Assembly: GCF_013375555.1 (NCBI RefSeq)
Contig: NZ_JABXWB010000005.1
Span: forward strand, 1,452,001-1,516,000
Direction of reading: 5' to 3'
Length of the DNA: 64,000 bases
From: Sphingobium sp. EM0848
GTDB taxonomy: Bacteria; Pseudomonadota; Alphaproteobacteria; Sphingomonadales; Sphingomonadaceae
Part shown: piece by piece, positions 8,625 to 19,900 of the stretch
How the letters are laid out: the number at the start of each line of letters is the position of its first letter
Numbering within the stretch: the first letter of the stretch is position 1
The notes under the pieces: model-generated
What the model was told of the DNA's origin: nothing
Databases searched by the model: none
The model's input: only the letters and a program-made list of their open reading frames with translations
Position numbers and translations under genes: made by a program

Positions 8625-10424
8625 ATGGTGACTGCTACACGGCAGGACCTCCGGCTAGTTCGGGGCAGAGGATATTCATGGGTTGTAGAATTTGCCGTAG
8701 CGATCGGCTTTGCCGTCCCCACAGTCGCCATTGCTCAGTCCGCCCCCTTGACGCCGCCGGCACGAAGCGATCTGGAGCCGGTGCCCCAGGCCAAGATTGC
8801 GCCACGTCCCCGGCTGACGGTAGATGACCGTATTGAGCGCGCGCCGTGCGCACTGGAAGATCCGGCCTATTCCTCGATCAAGATCAGGATCACCACGGCC
8901 ACATTTCATAACCTGGGTCCGGTGGATGCCAGCGAGTTGGACAGCACCTACACTGATTTCGTCGGTACCGAACAGCCGATCAGCGTGGTGTGCCGCATTC
9001 GCGACGCTGCCGCGACCAAGCTTCGCAAACTGGGCTATATAGCCGCGGTTCAGGTCCCCGCCCAGCGCATCGAAAATGGCGCGGTCAATTTCGAAATACT
9101 CTATGCCAGGGTCACGTCGATCCGCGTGGTGGGCAAGGTTGGCCGTAACGAGAGGCTGATCGAGAGTTACCTTTCCAATCTGGCCGACGGGCAGCTGTTC
9201 AACCGCTTCCAGGCCGAGCGCTATCTGCTACTCGCCCGCGACATTCCGGGCTATCAGGTGCGCCTTTCGCTCAAGCCCGCAGGCACCGGCGCGGGTGAAA
9301 TGATCGGGGAAGTGCGGATCGACTACACACCGGTCATGGTCGATTTCAACGCGCAAAATTATGCTGGACCGAGCACTGGCCGCTATGGCGGGCAATTGCG
9401 GGCCGTGTTCAATGGCCTTACCGGCATGGGCGATCGCACGACGCTGTCCTTCTATACGACGGCGCAGGTCCACGAACAGAATATCCTGCAGGTGGGTCAT
9501 GAAATGGCGCTGGGCGGCGATGGCCTGCGGCTCGGCGGACACCTGACCTATGCCTGGACACGGCCTGATCTGGGCCCCGCGGTCCCCGATGTCTCGGCGC
9601 GCACGCTGTTCGCGAATTTCGAGACCATCTACCCCTTGGTCCGCAAGCAGGCGATCACCATCCGCGCCGCCGCCGGCTTGGACTTCGTCAACCAGACAGT
9701 CGATTTCGGGGGGCTCCCGCTCAGCGAAGATCGTTTGCGGGTGGGATATTTGCGGCTCGATCTGGACGCGATCGATCTCAAGGGCATGGGGCCGGGCGGA
9801 TCGATTCTCTGGAAGGTCAACGGATCGCTGGAGGCGCGCAAGGGGCTCTCGATCTTCAGCGCCAGTCCCAATTGCATCACCCGGCAGGCGACCTGTCTGG
9901 CGGCGGGGTTCGTCCCACCCAGCCTGCCCGGCGGTGATCCCAATGCGTCGGTTTTCCGCTTCAATGCCAATGTTGAGCTATACCCGTTACGTCGTTTTGC
10001 CGTGACATTCTCGCCGCGCACGCAGGTCAGCACTGCCGGGCTGTTCTCCTTCGAGCGCTTTTCCCTGGGCAATTATACGGTCGGGCGCGGCTTTGATCCG
10101 GGCACGGTGACCGGCGACGATGGCATCGGCATTCAGACCGAGCTGCGATATGAAGGCTTCCGACTCAATCCGCGCAGCAAGTTGGAATTCCAGCCCTATC
10201 TGTTTGTCGACAATGGCTGGACATGGGACCGGTCGTCGGCAACGGGCAATGCGCAGCGGCTCCATTCGCTGGGCGGCGGAATGCGAAGCAACATCGGCGG
10301 CCGGGCGCGTCTCGACCTTGGCGTCGCCTTTCCGCTTAATACCCTGCCCGGCGAGGCGGGGCGTCGCGATCCGCGCTTTCTTGCCACATTGTCGATGAAT
10401 CTTCTGCCCTGGAGCAACCGCTGA
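8625..10424 (+). CDS. TpsB two-partner secretion transporter (ShlB/FhaC/HecB family)
   Basis: 599-aa outer-membrane Omp85-type transporter. An extended N-region leads to a hydrophobic signal segment ending near TVAIAQS. A POTRA region covers about residues 70-240 (SIRVVGKVGRNERLIESYL). A beta-barrel follows, with the conserved motif-3-like segment near GNYTVGRGFDPGTVTGDDG and a terminal strand ending LLPWSNR. It should recognise the TPS domain of the next gene product and export it across the outer membrane. It overlaps the exoprotein start by one base, consistent with translational coupling. Confidence 0.9.
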   Translation: MVTATRQDLRLVRGRGYSWVVEFAVAIGFAVPTVAIAQSAPLTPPARSDLEPVPQAKIAPRPRLTVDDRIERAPCALEDPAYSSIKIRITTATFHNLGPVDASELDSTYTDFVGTEQPISVVCRIRDAAATKLRKLGYIAAVQVPAQRIENGAVNFEILYARVTSIRVVGKVGRNERLIESYLSNLADGQLFNRFQAERYLLLARDIPGYQVRLSLKPAGTGAGEMIGEVRIDYTPVMVDFNAQNYAGPSTGRYGGQLRAVFNGLTGMGDRTTLSFYTTAQVHEQNILQVGHEMALGGDGLRLGGHLTYAWTRPDLGPAVPDVSARTLFANFETIYPLVRKQAITIRAAAGLDFVNQTVDFGGLPLSEDRLRVGYLRLDLDAIDLKGMGPGGSILWKVNGSLEARKGLSIFSASPNCITRQATCLAAGFVPPSLPGGDPNASVFRFNANVELYPLRRFAVTFSPRTQVSTAGLFSFERFSLGNYTVGRGFDPGTVTGDDGIGIQTELRYEGFRLNPRSKLEFQPYLFVDNGWTWDRSSATGNAQRLHSLGGGMRSNIGGRARLDLGVAFPLNTLPGEAGRRDPRFLATLSMNLLPWSNR

Positions 10425-13400
10425 TGCGCGCCCGTTCATCTCTCGCCCTGCTGCGCAACGCCTCACTCGTCGCGCTGCTCGCAGCCATGCCGCAGGTGGT
10501 GCGGGCACAGGCCTTTCAGGGTGTCGGCACCGTCGATTTCGGTAGCGCGACGATCGATTCCACGACCCCGGGCGTCGACAACATTACAGTCAATAGCGCG
10601 CATGCGACTATCACCTGGACGCCCAATGACACGGCGACGGGCGGTGGCGCGATCAATTTCCTTACCACCGGCGCTACGGTCAATTTCGTGGCGAACGGCA
10701 GCCTGGGCAGCAATTATGTCGTGCTCAACCGCATCGTGCCAACCGACCAGACGCGCGCGGTGCGGCTGGACGGCAACATCAACAGCGATGCGGCAGGCAG
10801 CGTCTGGTTCTACAGCCCGGGTGGCCTGCTGGTCGGCAGCACAGCACGGATCAATGTCGGCAGCCTGCTGCTGAGCACGGGAGATCCGGTGGTCGACGGG
10901 TCGGGCGATTTCATGCCCACTCCGGGCCAGTTCAGCATCGCTGGACAAACGGGGAGCACATCGGCCGTGGTGGTCGAGGCCGGGGCCGAAGTGCGTGCCG
11001 AAACCGTGGGGCAGAATAATTATATCGTCGCCATCGCGCCGCGCATCCAGCAGGACGGCCTGCTCAGTGCGCGCGGCTCGGTGGCGCTGGTCGCGGCGGA
11101 AAGCGCAGATTTTGCGATCGACAATCTGGGCCTGTTCAACATCAGCGTTACGGCCGGAAGCGAGGTTTCGAGCAACACCTTCACCCACACCGGCTCGACC
11201 GGCGGCCCCGACGCCGCCGCGGCTGGCGAGAAGCGCCGGGTCTATATGGTGGCGGTTCCCAAGAACAACGCGATCACGATGGCGATTGAATCGAGCGGCT
11301 CGATCGGCTTCGACATTGCGGGCGCGGCCAGCCTTGACGGTAACACCATCGTCCTGTCGGCCGGGCACAATATCGCCGACAGCGGCACGGGCAATCCGAT
11401 TGCCGTTGGTGCCGCGGGCGCGGGCCCGGCGGACATTAGCATCGCTCGGGGCAGCTACACATCGAACAGCTATGTCAGCGCGGTCGGGAACGTCACCGTT
11501 ACCGACACGAATACGGGCGGTTCGCCTGACATAGTTTTTGCCTCCAGTCTCTCGATCCACGCCGACTCCACTGCAAGGCTGCGCGCCGAACAGGGCACCA
11601 TTTCGGTTGGCGGCGACCTGATGCTGGAGGCGGATGCCGGCAGTACGTCAGCGGGGATGGCTTCGCTCGAAACGGGACTGGCCGGAACCGCCGTCAATAT
11701 CGGCGGCAATCTTCTTGTTTCCGCCAGCGAGGTCGGCACGACAAGCCAATTTGCCTCGGGTGGCACGGCTCAACTGTTGAGCGACGGCGGCCTCATCACG
11801 GTTGGCGGATCGGCTGTCATTGCCGCCAACGCCATCGGTTACGACACCAGCTTCGGCAGCGGCGGCACCGCCTTTGGCGGCAACGCTTCGGTGACGATTT
11901 CCGGTGGTGGCGGACTTTTCGTTTCGGGTGGTTCGCTGACGGTCGATGCATCCGCCAAGGGTGGGACCGGCGGCGATTCTTCCGGCTTTTACGGCGGTGA
12001 CGCCTATGGCGGGCTGGCGCGGGTCGAAACCGCAGGCGGCGCGATAACCGTAGCCGGCGCCCTTGCCATCAACAGCAGCGCCACTGCTGGCGATGCTGGG
12101 CCAACGAACGGTGTGGGCGGCGAAGCCAGAGCCAGTTATGAAGCAGATCATAGTGCGGCACTACTGGTTCAGGGCGCGATCGCGACCGGGGGCATTTTGC
12201 TGGACGTCAGCGCGAAAGGCGGGAGCGGCAGCATCGGCGGCAATGCGATTGCCAGCTCCTTCAGCATAGCACCAAATCCCGGCAGCGTTTTGACGGCGAC
12301 GGGCGCCTCCCTGTTCGACACATCGGCGCGCGGCGGGAGCGGCGCCGTCGGGTCCGGCGGTTATGCGATTGCGGGCACGGTTTCCGCCGATGTCGGCGAC
12401 AGCGCGACGACCATGGATCTGCACTCCAGCGTCGGGTTCAATGCCTCGGCCATTGGCGGGAACGGTGCCAGCGGCCCCGGCGGCGACGCGACGAGCGGAA
12501 AGATACTGGTCGCTGCTAATGCCGGCACGCTCAAACTGGCCAGCGCAGGGGGATCGCTTGCCTTCGATACCAGTGTTCAGGCCGGAGCCGGTTCCACCAA
12601 CGGCGTTGCCCTGAACGGTTTTGCACTGGTCAGCGCCGCTACGGCGGCCACGACCATCCTCGGCACGTCGGCAGGCGGATCGCCGGGCGATATCGCCATC
12701 AGCGCGCCGATTGCGATCGGCGGCAACAGCCAGCTCAAATTCCTGGCCGCAGGCTCGATCAATGTGGCGGGTACGGTCACCGGCAGCGGCGCGAGCACCT
12801 TGCTCACGTTGCAGGCGGATTCAGACGGCAACGCGGTCGGAACGGTCACGGCCCAGTCCGGCCTGTTCAATCTCACCGGCACGGGCAGCCAGATCGACAT
12901 CTACTATAATCCGGCCAGCTTCGGCACGCCCAAGGATTTCTCCAGCAGCGTCGTCGCCGGTAACTGGACCGGCTATCAACTGGTCAACAGCCTTGCCGAT
13001 CTTCAGGCGATCAACAATTTCCTTGGCCAGAGCTTTGCGCTTAACCGCGACATCGATGCGACGCAGACAGCCGGATGGAACGGCGGAGCGGGCTTCGTGC
13101 CGCTCGGCACGGGTTCGACATATTCGGGCAATTTCGATGGCCTGGGACATGTCATCACCAACCTGACCGTTAACAGCCCGGGCGTGGGGCCAGTCGGTCT
13201 CTTTGCCACAGTTGGCGGCCCGGCGAACCAGCCAGCCATTGCGATCCGCAATATCGGCCTGATCAACGCCAACATCATTGGCGGGGACAATGCCGGCGGC
13301 CTGATCGGCGCAACTGCCAATTGCGGCTTCTGCGGCGCCGTCAAGATATCGAACAGTTTCGTGACCGGAACCGTGGCGGGCCAGAACAATGTCGGCGGCC

Positions 13401-16400
13401 TGATCGGCGGCAGCGCCATGAACACGTTCGTTGACGGCTCACATTCGACCGCATCGGTGACCGGCAGCGGCAACCGCATCGGCGGCCTGATCGGCAGCGC
13501 CTATCATGCCATCGTCACCCGTTCCTTCGCGACGGGCAATGTCACCGCTGCGAACAACAGCAGCGAAGTTGGTGGCCTTATCGGCTGGCACGACTATGGC
13601 AGCATCGATCAATCCTATGCCAGCGGCAACGTCGTGGCCGGAAGCGGGGCGCAATTCGTCGGCGGGTTGACAGGCACCAACTGGGTTTCGGTGACCCGCT
13701 CCTATGCGCTGGGGGATGTGATCGCCGGTTCCGGCAGCGACAGCGTGGGCGGTTTCGTCGGGCAGAATATCGGGCCGGGCTATGGCACCATCAGCGCAAG
13801 CTATTCGAGCGGAGCAGTCATCGCGCCGGGCAGCACCAATGTTGGTGGTTTCGTCGGCAACAATGCGGGCGGCGTCATCACCAATAGCTATTGGGACGAT
13901 TTCACGAGCGGCCTGTCGGCTGGTTTTGGCGCCGATACCGGCACGATCACGAACCTGCTGTCCGTCACCAGCGATCCCAGCCAATCGGGGGCAAGCAACT
14001 ATGCCTTCGGCCCGATGGCCTATGCCAACCTAAATTCCAATGACTGGATCTGGATCGAAGATATGACCGGGTCCAGAGCTGGCACCCGCCCTATCGGCAT
14101 CTGGGAGCAGCCCCAGTTCCAGTCCGGCACCGCCTCGATCGGCAGCATTCATCAAATGCAGTTGATCAGCCTGGTGCTCGACGGCAATTATCGTCTGTCC
14201 CACGATATCGACGCGACCGAAACCGCACGCCTGAGCGGTGTGTGGGGCATGGATGGCTTCATCCCACTGGGCACGGAGCCTTCCTTTACAGGGGTTTTCG
14301 ACGGCGCGGGCCATGTCATTTCCGGCCTGAGTTTCAACCAGCCCTCCACAAGCGAGATCGGCCTGTTCCGTTACAATGACGGCACGATCCGCAACCTTGG
14401 CCTTGCCAATGTCAACATCCTTGGCGGTCAAGGCTGGGTCGGCGCACTGGCGGCGAGCAATGCGGGGTTGATCACAGGCTCCTTCGTAACCGGCTCCATC
14501 AACTCGGGTGGGTCGGATACGGGCGGTCTGGTCGGCATGAATCAGAGCGCAGGCATCATCGACAACAGCTGGTCCGGCGTGACCGTCAGCGGCTCCAATT
14601 ATGTCGGCGGGATTGCCGGTTTCAATGACGGAACGATTGCCTTCACCTTCGCCAATGGAGCCGTTACGGGCCTCGGCGCAGGCGGCCTCGTCGGTGCCAA
14701 TTCTCCAACAGGATCAATCCTTAACAGCTATTGGGACGGTGAAGCGTCAGGCGTTTCGGTTGCTTGCTCCATCGACGGCGGAGCCAGCTGCACCAACGCC
14801 GTCATGTTGACCACGGCCCAATCCAGGCTGGCCTCCAGCTATGCGGGCTGGTCACTCGACGCGACCGGCAGCGATGCTGCGATCTGGCGTATCTATGAGG
14901 GGCTGTCGACGCCATTGCTCAAATCTTTCCTTCGTCCGCTTATGGTCGGGCCCACGGACGCAACATTTGCTTATGATGGCACCGTGCCGGTGCTCAACGC
15001 TATTCCGGTAGGCACGGACCTGACCCATATATTCGGCACTGCGGGCATCAGCGGGATCAGCCGCAACGCGGGCAGCCATTCCGTCAGCTATTCGGGCGGC
15101 CTTTCGTCCGATCAGCTTGGCTATAATATCATTGCCGCGCCTGCGGCGACGCTGACGATCACGCCTGCCTCGCTGATCCTTAGTGCCGCAGCCGATGCGC
15201 GCAGCTATGATGGCTCGGCGCTATCGAGCGGATCGGTCGGCGTTGCGGGGTTACAAGCGGGCGACACGGTGGGCGGCCTCACTCAGTCGTTCGACAGCGC
15301 CAATGCAGGCGCACGCACGCTTGTCGTCGATACCGGCTACACGATCAACGACGGTAATGGCGGCAACAACTATACGATCTCCTTCAACACGGCATCAGGC
15401 ACTATCGCGCCAGTCGCGCTGTCCATCGCCGCGAACAACGATGCGCGGACCTACAATGCTGTCGCCTATTCCGGTGGCAATGGCGTAACCTACAGCGGGT
15501 TCGTCAACGGAGAAACCTCGACAGTCCTGGGTGGTGCGCTCAGCTACACTGGAAGTTCGCAGGGTGCCGTCAACGCGGGAAGTTACGTCATCACGCCGGG
15601 CGGACTGACCTCTGGTAACTATTCGATCACCTATGTCGATGGGGCGCTCACAATCTCTCCGGCAGCGCTCCTCCTGAGCGCGTCACCCGATGCGCGCTCC
15701 TACGATGCCACGACGGGTTCGACCGGAACCGTTGGCATTATCGGTCTGCAGGGCACCGATAGCATCACTGGCCTTGCCCAGTCCTTCGATAGCGCCAATG
15801 CCGGTGCGCGCACGCTTTCCGTCAATTCCAGCTATATGATCAACGATGGCAATGGTGGAGCGAATTATGTCGTGACGCTCGCCAGTGCCAGCGGCAGCAT
15901 TACGCCCGCCGCCGCGACAATCACCTATACCGCAAACCCGGCAAGCATCACCTACGGCAACGCGCCGGGCGTCCTGACCGGCACGGAAAGCGCCAGCGGG
16001 CTGTTCGGTTCCGACAGCCTGGCCACGGTAACGACCGGCACCGCAGTCTATTCGACCTCCGCCAATGCGTTGAGCGGTGTCGGCAGTTATGCCGTCACCG
16101 GCTCGGGCCTTGCCGGCAATTCGGCGAATTACAGCTTCTCTTTTGTCCAGGCCCCGACCAACGCCACCGCCTATTCGATTATCGCGCGCGCGGTTACCGT
16201 AACCGGCGATTTTCTCAGCCGGCTCTATGGCGATGCGAACCCGGCCCTGACCTACACCATCGGCGGTGCGGGGCTGGTCAATGGCGACATGCTGACCGGA
16301 TCGCTGACGACCACCGCCAATGGCCTGTCCAGCATCGGTTCCTATGCGGTGATGCAGGGCACGCTGGCCGTTTCACCCAATTACGCTCTGACCTACGTCA

Positions 16401-16924
16401 ATGGTTCACTGGGCGTCACGCCCCGACCCCTGATCATTACGGCCGATCCCGCAAGCCGCCTGCAATCGGACCCCAATCCGTCGCTGACCTACACGGTGGG
16501 CGGCAATGGTCTGGTCAATAGCGACAGCCTGTCCGGCGTACTGGCCACCACCGCGACGATCGCTTCGCTCGCTGGCGTCTACCCCATCACACAGGGGACG
16601 CTGGCCGCTTCTGCCAACTACGCCGTGACCTTCACGGGCAATGACCTGACGGTCCTTCCCTGCGGCGCCGCCAATGGCTGTGCGGGATCGACCGTGCCCA
16701 TGATCGCAAATCAGGTGAGCAGTTCGGTGCAGCAACAGGAGCAGAGCGCGACATCGCAAACCGAAGAGGAACAAAAGGAACAGGCCGCGGCCGAAAGCAC
16801 TGGCAATCCCAAAGTGGTGGTCAACAGCGTCATCGACACCAGGAACGTCAGCCAGCCGCCACCCGTGAACGAACCGGTTTCCGGCACCGGCAATTCCTCT
16901 CTCTGGATTCCGGGAGATCAATGA
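10424..16924 (+). CDS. Giant TpsA exoprotein (filamentous haemagglutinin-like, GLUG and MBG/YDG repeats)
   Basis: 2166-aa secreted protein. A signal peptide (cleavage near VVRAQA) is followed by a haemagglutination-activity TPS domain at about residues 35-290, with the NPNG-like turn YSPGGLLVG. A Gly/Ser/Ala-rich beta-helix comes next. From about residue 850 there are GLUG-type repeats (GGLIG, GGFVG, NSYW segments), and from about 1500 a string of YDG/MBG adhesin modules such as ADARSYDG and AQSFDSANAGARTL. The C-terminus is charged and rich in Gln and Glu. The likely role is a surface adhesin or matrix protein exported by the adjacent TpsB. It shares ATGA with the CHAT gene, so a stoichiometric link is likely. 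Confidence 0.92.
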   Translation: MRARSSLALLRNASLVALLAAMPQVVRAQAFQGVGTVDFGSATIDSTTPGVDNITVNSAHATITWTPNDTATGGGAINFLTTGATVNFVANGSLGSNYVVLNRIVPTDQTRAVRLDGNINSDAAGSVWFYSPGGLLVGSTARINVGSLLLSTGDPVVDGSGDFMPTPGQFSIAGQTGSTSAVVVEAGAEVRAETVGQNNYIVAIAPRIQQDGLLSARGSVALVAAESADFAIDNLGLFNISVTAGSEVSSNTFTHTGSTGGPDAAAAGEKRRVYMVAVPKNNAITMAIESSGSIGFDIAGAASLDGNTIVLSAGHNIADSGTGNPIAVGAAGAGPADISIARGSYTSNSYVSAVGNVTVTDTNTGGSPDIVFASSLSIHADSTARLRAEQGTISVGGDLMLEADAGSTSAGMASLETGLAGTAVNIGGNLLVSASEVGTTSQFASGGTAQLLSDGGLITVGGSAVIAANAIGYDTSFGSGGTAFGGNASVTISGGGGLFVSGGSLTVDASAKGGTGGDSSGFYGGDAYGGLARVETAGGAITVAGALAINSSATAGDAGPTNGVGGEARASYEADHSAALLVQGAIATGGILLDVSAKGGSGSIGGNAIASSFSIAPNPGSVLTATGASLFDTSARGGSGAVGSGGYAIAGTVSADVGDSATTMDLHSSVGFNASAIGGNGASGPGGDATSGKILVAANAGTLKLASAGGSLAFDTSVQAGAGSTNGVALNGFALVSAATAATTILGTSAGGSPGDIAISAPIAIGGNSQLKFLAAGSINVAGTVTGSGASTLLTLQADSDGNAVGTVTAQSGLFNLTGTGSQIDIYYNPASFGTPKDFSSSVVAGNWTGYQLVNSLADLQAINNFLGQSFALNRDIDATQTAGWNGGAGFVPLGTGSTYSGNFDGLGHVITNLTVNSPGVGPVGLFATVGGPANQPAIAIRNIGLINANIIGGDNAGGLIGATANCGFCGAVKISNSFVTGTVAGQNNVGGLIGGSAMNTFVDGSHSTASVTGSGNRIGGLIGSAYHAIVTRSFATGNVTAANNSSEVGGLIGWHDYGSIDQSYASGNVVAGSGAQFVGGLTGTNWVSVTRSYALGDVIAGSGSDSVGGFVGQNIGPGYGTISASYSSGAVIAPGSTNVGGFVGNNAGGVITNSYWDDFTSGLSAGFGADTGTITNLLSVTSDPSQSGASNYAFGPMAYANLNSNDWIWIEDMTGSRAGTRPIGIWEQPQFQSGTASIGSIHQMQLISLVLDGNYRLSHDIDATETARLSGVWGMDGFIPLGTEPSFTGVFDGAGHVISGLSFNQPSTSEIGLFRYNDGTIRNLGLANVNILGGQGWVGALAASNAGLITGSFVTGSINSGGSDTGGLVGMNQSAGIIDNSWSGVTVSGSNYVGGIAGFNDGTIAFTFANGAVTGLGAGGLVGANSPTGSILNSYWDGEASGVSVACSIDGGASCTNAVMLTTAQSRLASSYAGWSLDATGSDAAIWRIYEGLSTPLLKSFLRPLMVGPTDATFAYDGTVPVLNAIPVGTDLTHIFGTAGISGISRNAGSHSVSYSGGLSSDQLGYNIIAAPAATLTITPASLILSAAADARSYDGSALSSGSVGVAGLQAGDTVGGLTQSFDSANAGARTLVVDTGYTINDGNGGNNYTISFNTASGTIAPVALSIAANNDARTYNAVAYSGGNGVTYSGFVNGETSTVLGGALSYTGSSQGAVNAGSYVITPGGLTSGNYSITYVDGALTISPAALLLSASPDARSYDATTGSTGTVGIIGLQGTDSITGLAQSFDSANAGARTLSVNSSYMINDGNGGANYVVTLASASGSITPAAATITYTANPASITYGNAPGVLTGTESASGLFGSDSLATVTTGTAVYSTSANALSGVGSYAVTGSGLAGNSANYSFSFVQAPTNATAYSIIARAVTVTGDFLSRLYGDANPALTYTIGGAGLVNGDMLTGSLTTTANGLSSIGSYAVMQGTLAVSPNYALTYVNGSLGVTPRPLIITADPASRLQSDPNPSLTYTVGGNGLVNSDSLSGVLATTATIASLAGVYPITQGTLAASANYAVTFTGNDLTVLPCGAANGCAGSTVPMIANQVSSSVQQQEQSATSQTEEEQKEQAAAESTGNPKVVVNSVIDTRNVSQPPPVNEPVSGTGNSSLWIPGDQ

Positions 16925-19900
16925 TGAAGCGCATTGCCCAATTTCTGGCCGCGACGGCATTCGCCCTTGTCCATGCGCCCATTCTTGCATCGCCGGCCGC
17001 TGTTTCAGCCTCCGACAGCTTTCGCGTCGGCGACCGTGGCGTCTTATGCACCGCGCAGAGGCGAAGCGAGGACGATCGGTTCACCTCCATGTTCGACCGG
17101 GCCTATGATGTGGTCTGCCGCGACGCTGCAACGCCGGTCGCGCGGCTCTATGCGCTCAAGGCCCGCGTGGGCGGTACGGACAAGGACCTGTCCTGCGCCG
17201 GTCCGACAGAAACGACAATAGCCGACCTCGGTAGCGTCGAAAAAGCCGAGTGCCGTAATCGCACTGACCTCAACTACACCATTTACAGTCTGCGGCGTGG
17301 CGGCAAAACGCTCATCGCGCAAGGCCTGACTGCCTATGACAGTGCCCTCCAGATCGGGTTGCAAGCGCTTGCGGCTGATCGCCCCGTCAGTGGCGAAATC
17401 TCGGTGGCGACCACCAATGCCGGTGATCCCGCCGCCTTTGCTCGGGTTCAGGCGGCCAGCCTGGACCCCGCTCAGGCGCTCGCCGCCGGTTATGGCCGCA
17501 ATATCGAAGGCAGCTATGCCGAAGCGTCGGAATTTTTCGAGGCGCTGGTCGGTCGGGTCCGCATCAATGACAGCGACACCGGCAAGGCCGCCGAATATTA
17601 CGCCAACGCCGCCATGCAGCAGTCGAACCTCGGCAACAGAGCCGAGGCCGACCGCCTGTTTGCTGATGCGGCCAAGGTCGCTGACGGATCGGACGCCTTG
17701 TTCGGCCGCCTGTTCCGTAACCTGAAGGCCATGCACAGGCTCAATCAGCGCGATGCCGACGGTGCCCTTGCCGCGCTCAACACGGCGGTCGCGGCCATCG
17801 CCGAGGCGGCGGGATCGAGCGAACGGCTGACCGGCGGTTTCATCGACAAGCAGCTTTCGCAGCGGCTTCAGGTCGATGACGACGCCATGATCAAGCTGGG
17901 CGGCGGAGCGACGCACCTGTCCGAAGCCGAACGCGGCACATTGCTGGACGCTCAATCGCATTATCTGCGTGGTGTCGCCCTGCGCATGAAAAACGAAACC
18001 GATGCGGCCAGGTCCGAATTCGCCACGGCAATGTCCGACTATGCCTCTGTGCGTGGCGGCGCGGTGCGATCGATGCACTGGATGATCGCCAGCATCTTCA
18101 CGGAGCAGGCCCGGCTGGCTGAGGCTGAAAGCAAGGGTAGCGTGGCCCAAAGCCATCTGCGCGATGCGCTTGCTATCTATGAGGCCGACTATCCGGAATC
18201 AGCTACGGTGCTGGCCGCCAGAGGCAGACTGGCCGCGTTGCAGGCAAGGCATGGTGCTATGAGCGACGCTATCCCTGCCTACCGCCAGCTTGTGCGCGAT
18301 GCTGCGCGCATTCCGGGCGGCAGTGAAGCTTTGCGGCCACTCATCAAGCCCTATTTCGATGCGCTCGCTGCGAAAGGCGATATCCAGTCCGCCAAGGACT
18401 TTTTCGTGGCCAGCCAGGCGCTGGTGCGTCCCGGCGTCGCCCAGACGCAGGCGGTATTCGCGCGGGAGCTGTCTGGCGGCAGCGATGAGGCATCGAGCCT
18501 GTTTCGCCAGTCGATCAGCCTGACCCGCGATATCGTCGTCACCGACGCTGAAATCTCTCGCCTCGGTGCGATTGAAGCGCGCACACCGCAGGAAAATGCG
18601 GCGCTTGCCGCAGCGCAGGCGCATCGCCAGCAGGTCGGCGCCGATCAGACCGCGCTGCTTGCCCAACTGGGCGCATTTCCCAAATTTCGCGTTATGGCCA
18701 ATTCGACCCTCGAACTGGAAGGGATGCAGGCCGCGCTCAAATCCGACGAGGGCTATTACAAGCTGCTGATCGTGGATGAGACGGCCTATGGCATCCTCGT
18801 GCGTCCGGGAAGCGCGCGGATTTTCAAGATCCCGGCGACGCGCACCGAGCTGGAAAAACTGACCGACACGATCCGCGATTCCATCGTGATCGAGGAATCG
18901 AACCAGCTCACCACCAATCCGTTCAATCTTGTCGCCTCGCACAGAATGTATGAGCTTCTCTTCGGTGCGGTAGCCGGGGAGATTCCGTCGATCAGGCATC
19001 TGGTGTTCGAACCTGACGGGCCGCTGCTCAAGCTGCCCGCTAATGTGCTGGTCATGGATCAGGCAAGCGTCGATGCCTATGCCGCCCGCCAGAAGGTGAA
19101 GAATCCGGACGAATTCGACTTCACCGGAACCGCCTGGCTGGGTCGCGACCGCATGATCTCCACCGCTGTTTCCGTGCAATCGTTCCTTGATGTCCGTCGC
19201 CTGCCAGCCTCGCGCGCCGCGCGGCACTATCTGGGCATGGGCCAGAACACACCCACGGCCCGGTTGGAATGGGCACCGCATAGCGAGGAAGGCCGCGACC
19301 CTTGCGACTGGGCGCTTTCGCTCTGGAACAAGCCGATCTCCTCGGCTGAACTCAAGCTCGCTGCGCGACGTCTGGGCGGGGCCGGCAATGAGGTGGTGAC
19401 GGAAGAGGGCTTCTCTGACACCGCCCTGCGCGAGCGCGGCAATCTAAAGGATTTCCGCATCATCCAGTTCGCGACCCATGGCCTGGTCACCGCGCCGCAT
19501 CCAGGTTGTCCGGCGCGTCCGGCACTGGTGACGTCCTTTGGCAAGCAGGAGTCGGACGGCCTCCTGAGCTTCAAGGAAATCTTCGACCTCAGGCTCGACG
19601 CCGATACGGTGATCCTTTCGGCCTGCGACACGGCTGGCGCAGCGACGGCAGCGGCGACGCGCGAAGCGGGGATCGGCACCGGCGGCAATTTCGCGCTGGA
19701 CGGGCTGGTGCGTGCCTTTGTCGGCGCGGGCGCGCGATCGGTCATCGCCAGTCACTGGCCGGTGCCCGATGACTATGGCGCCACCCAAAAGCTGATGTCG
19801 CTGATCTACGAGGACAGCAGCACCCGCCCGGTCGGCGAATCCATGCGGCTTTCGCAAAAGCGGCTGATGGACGATCCGCTGACTTCCCACCCTTATTATT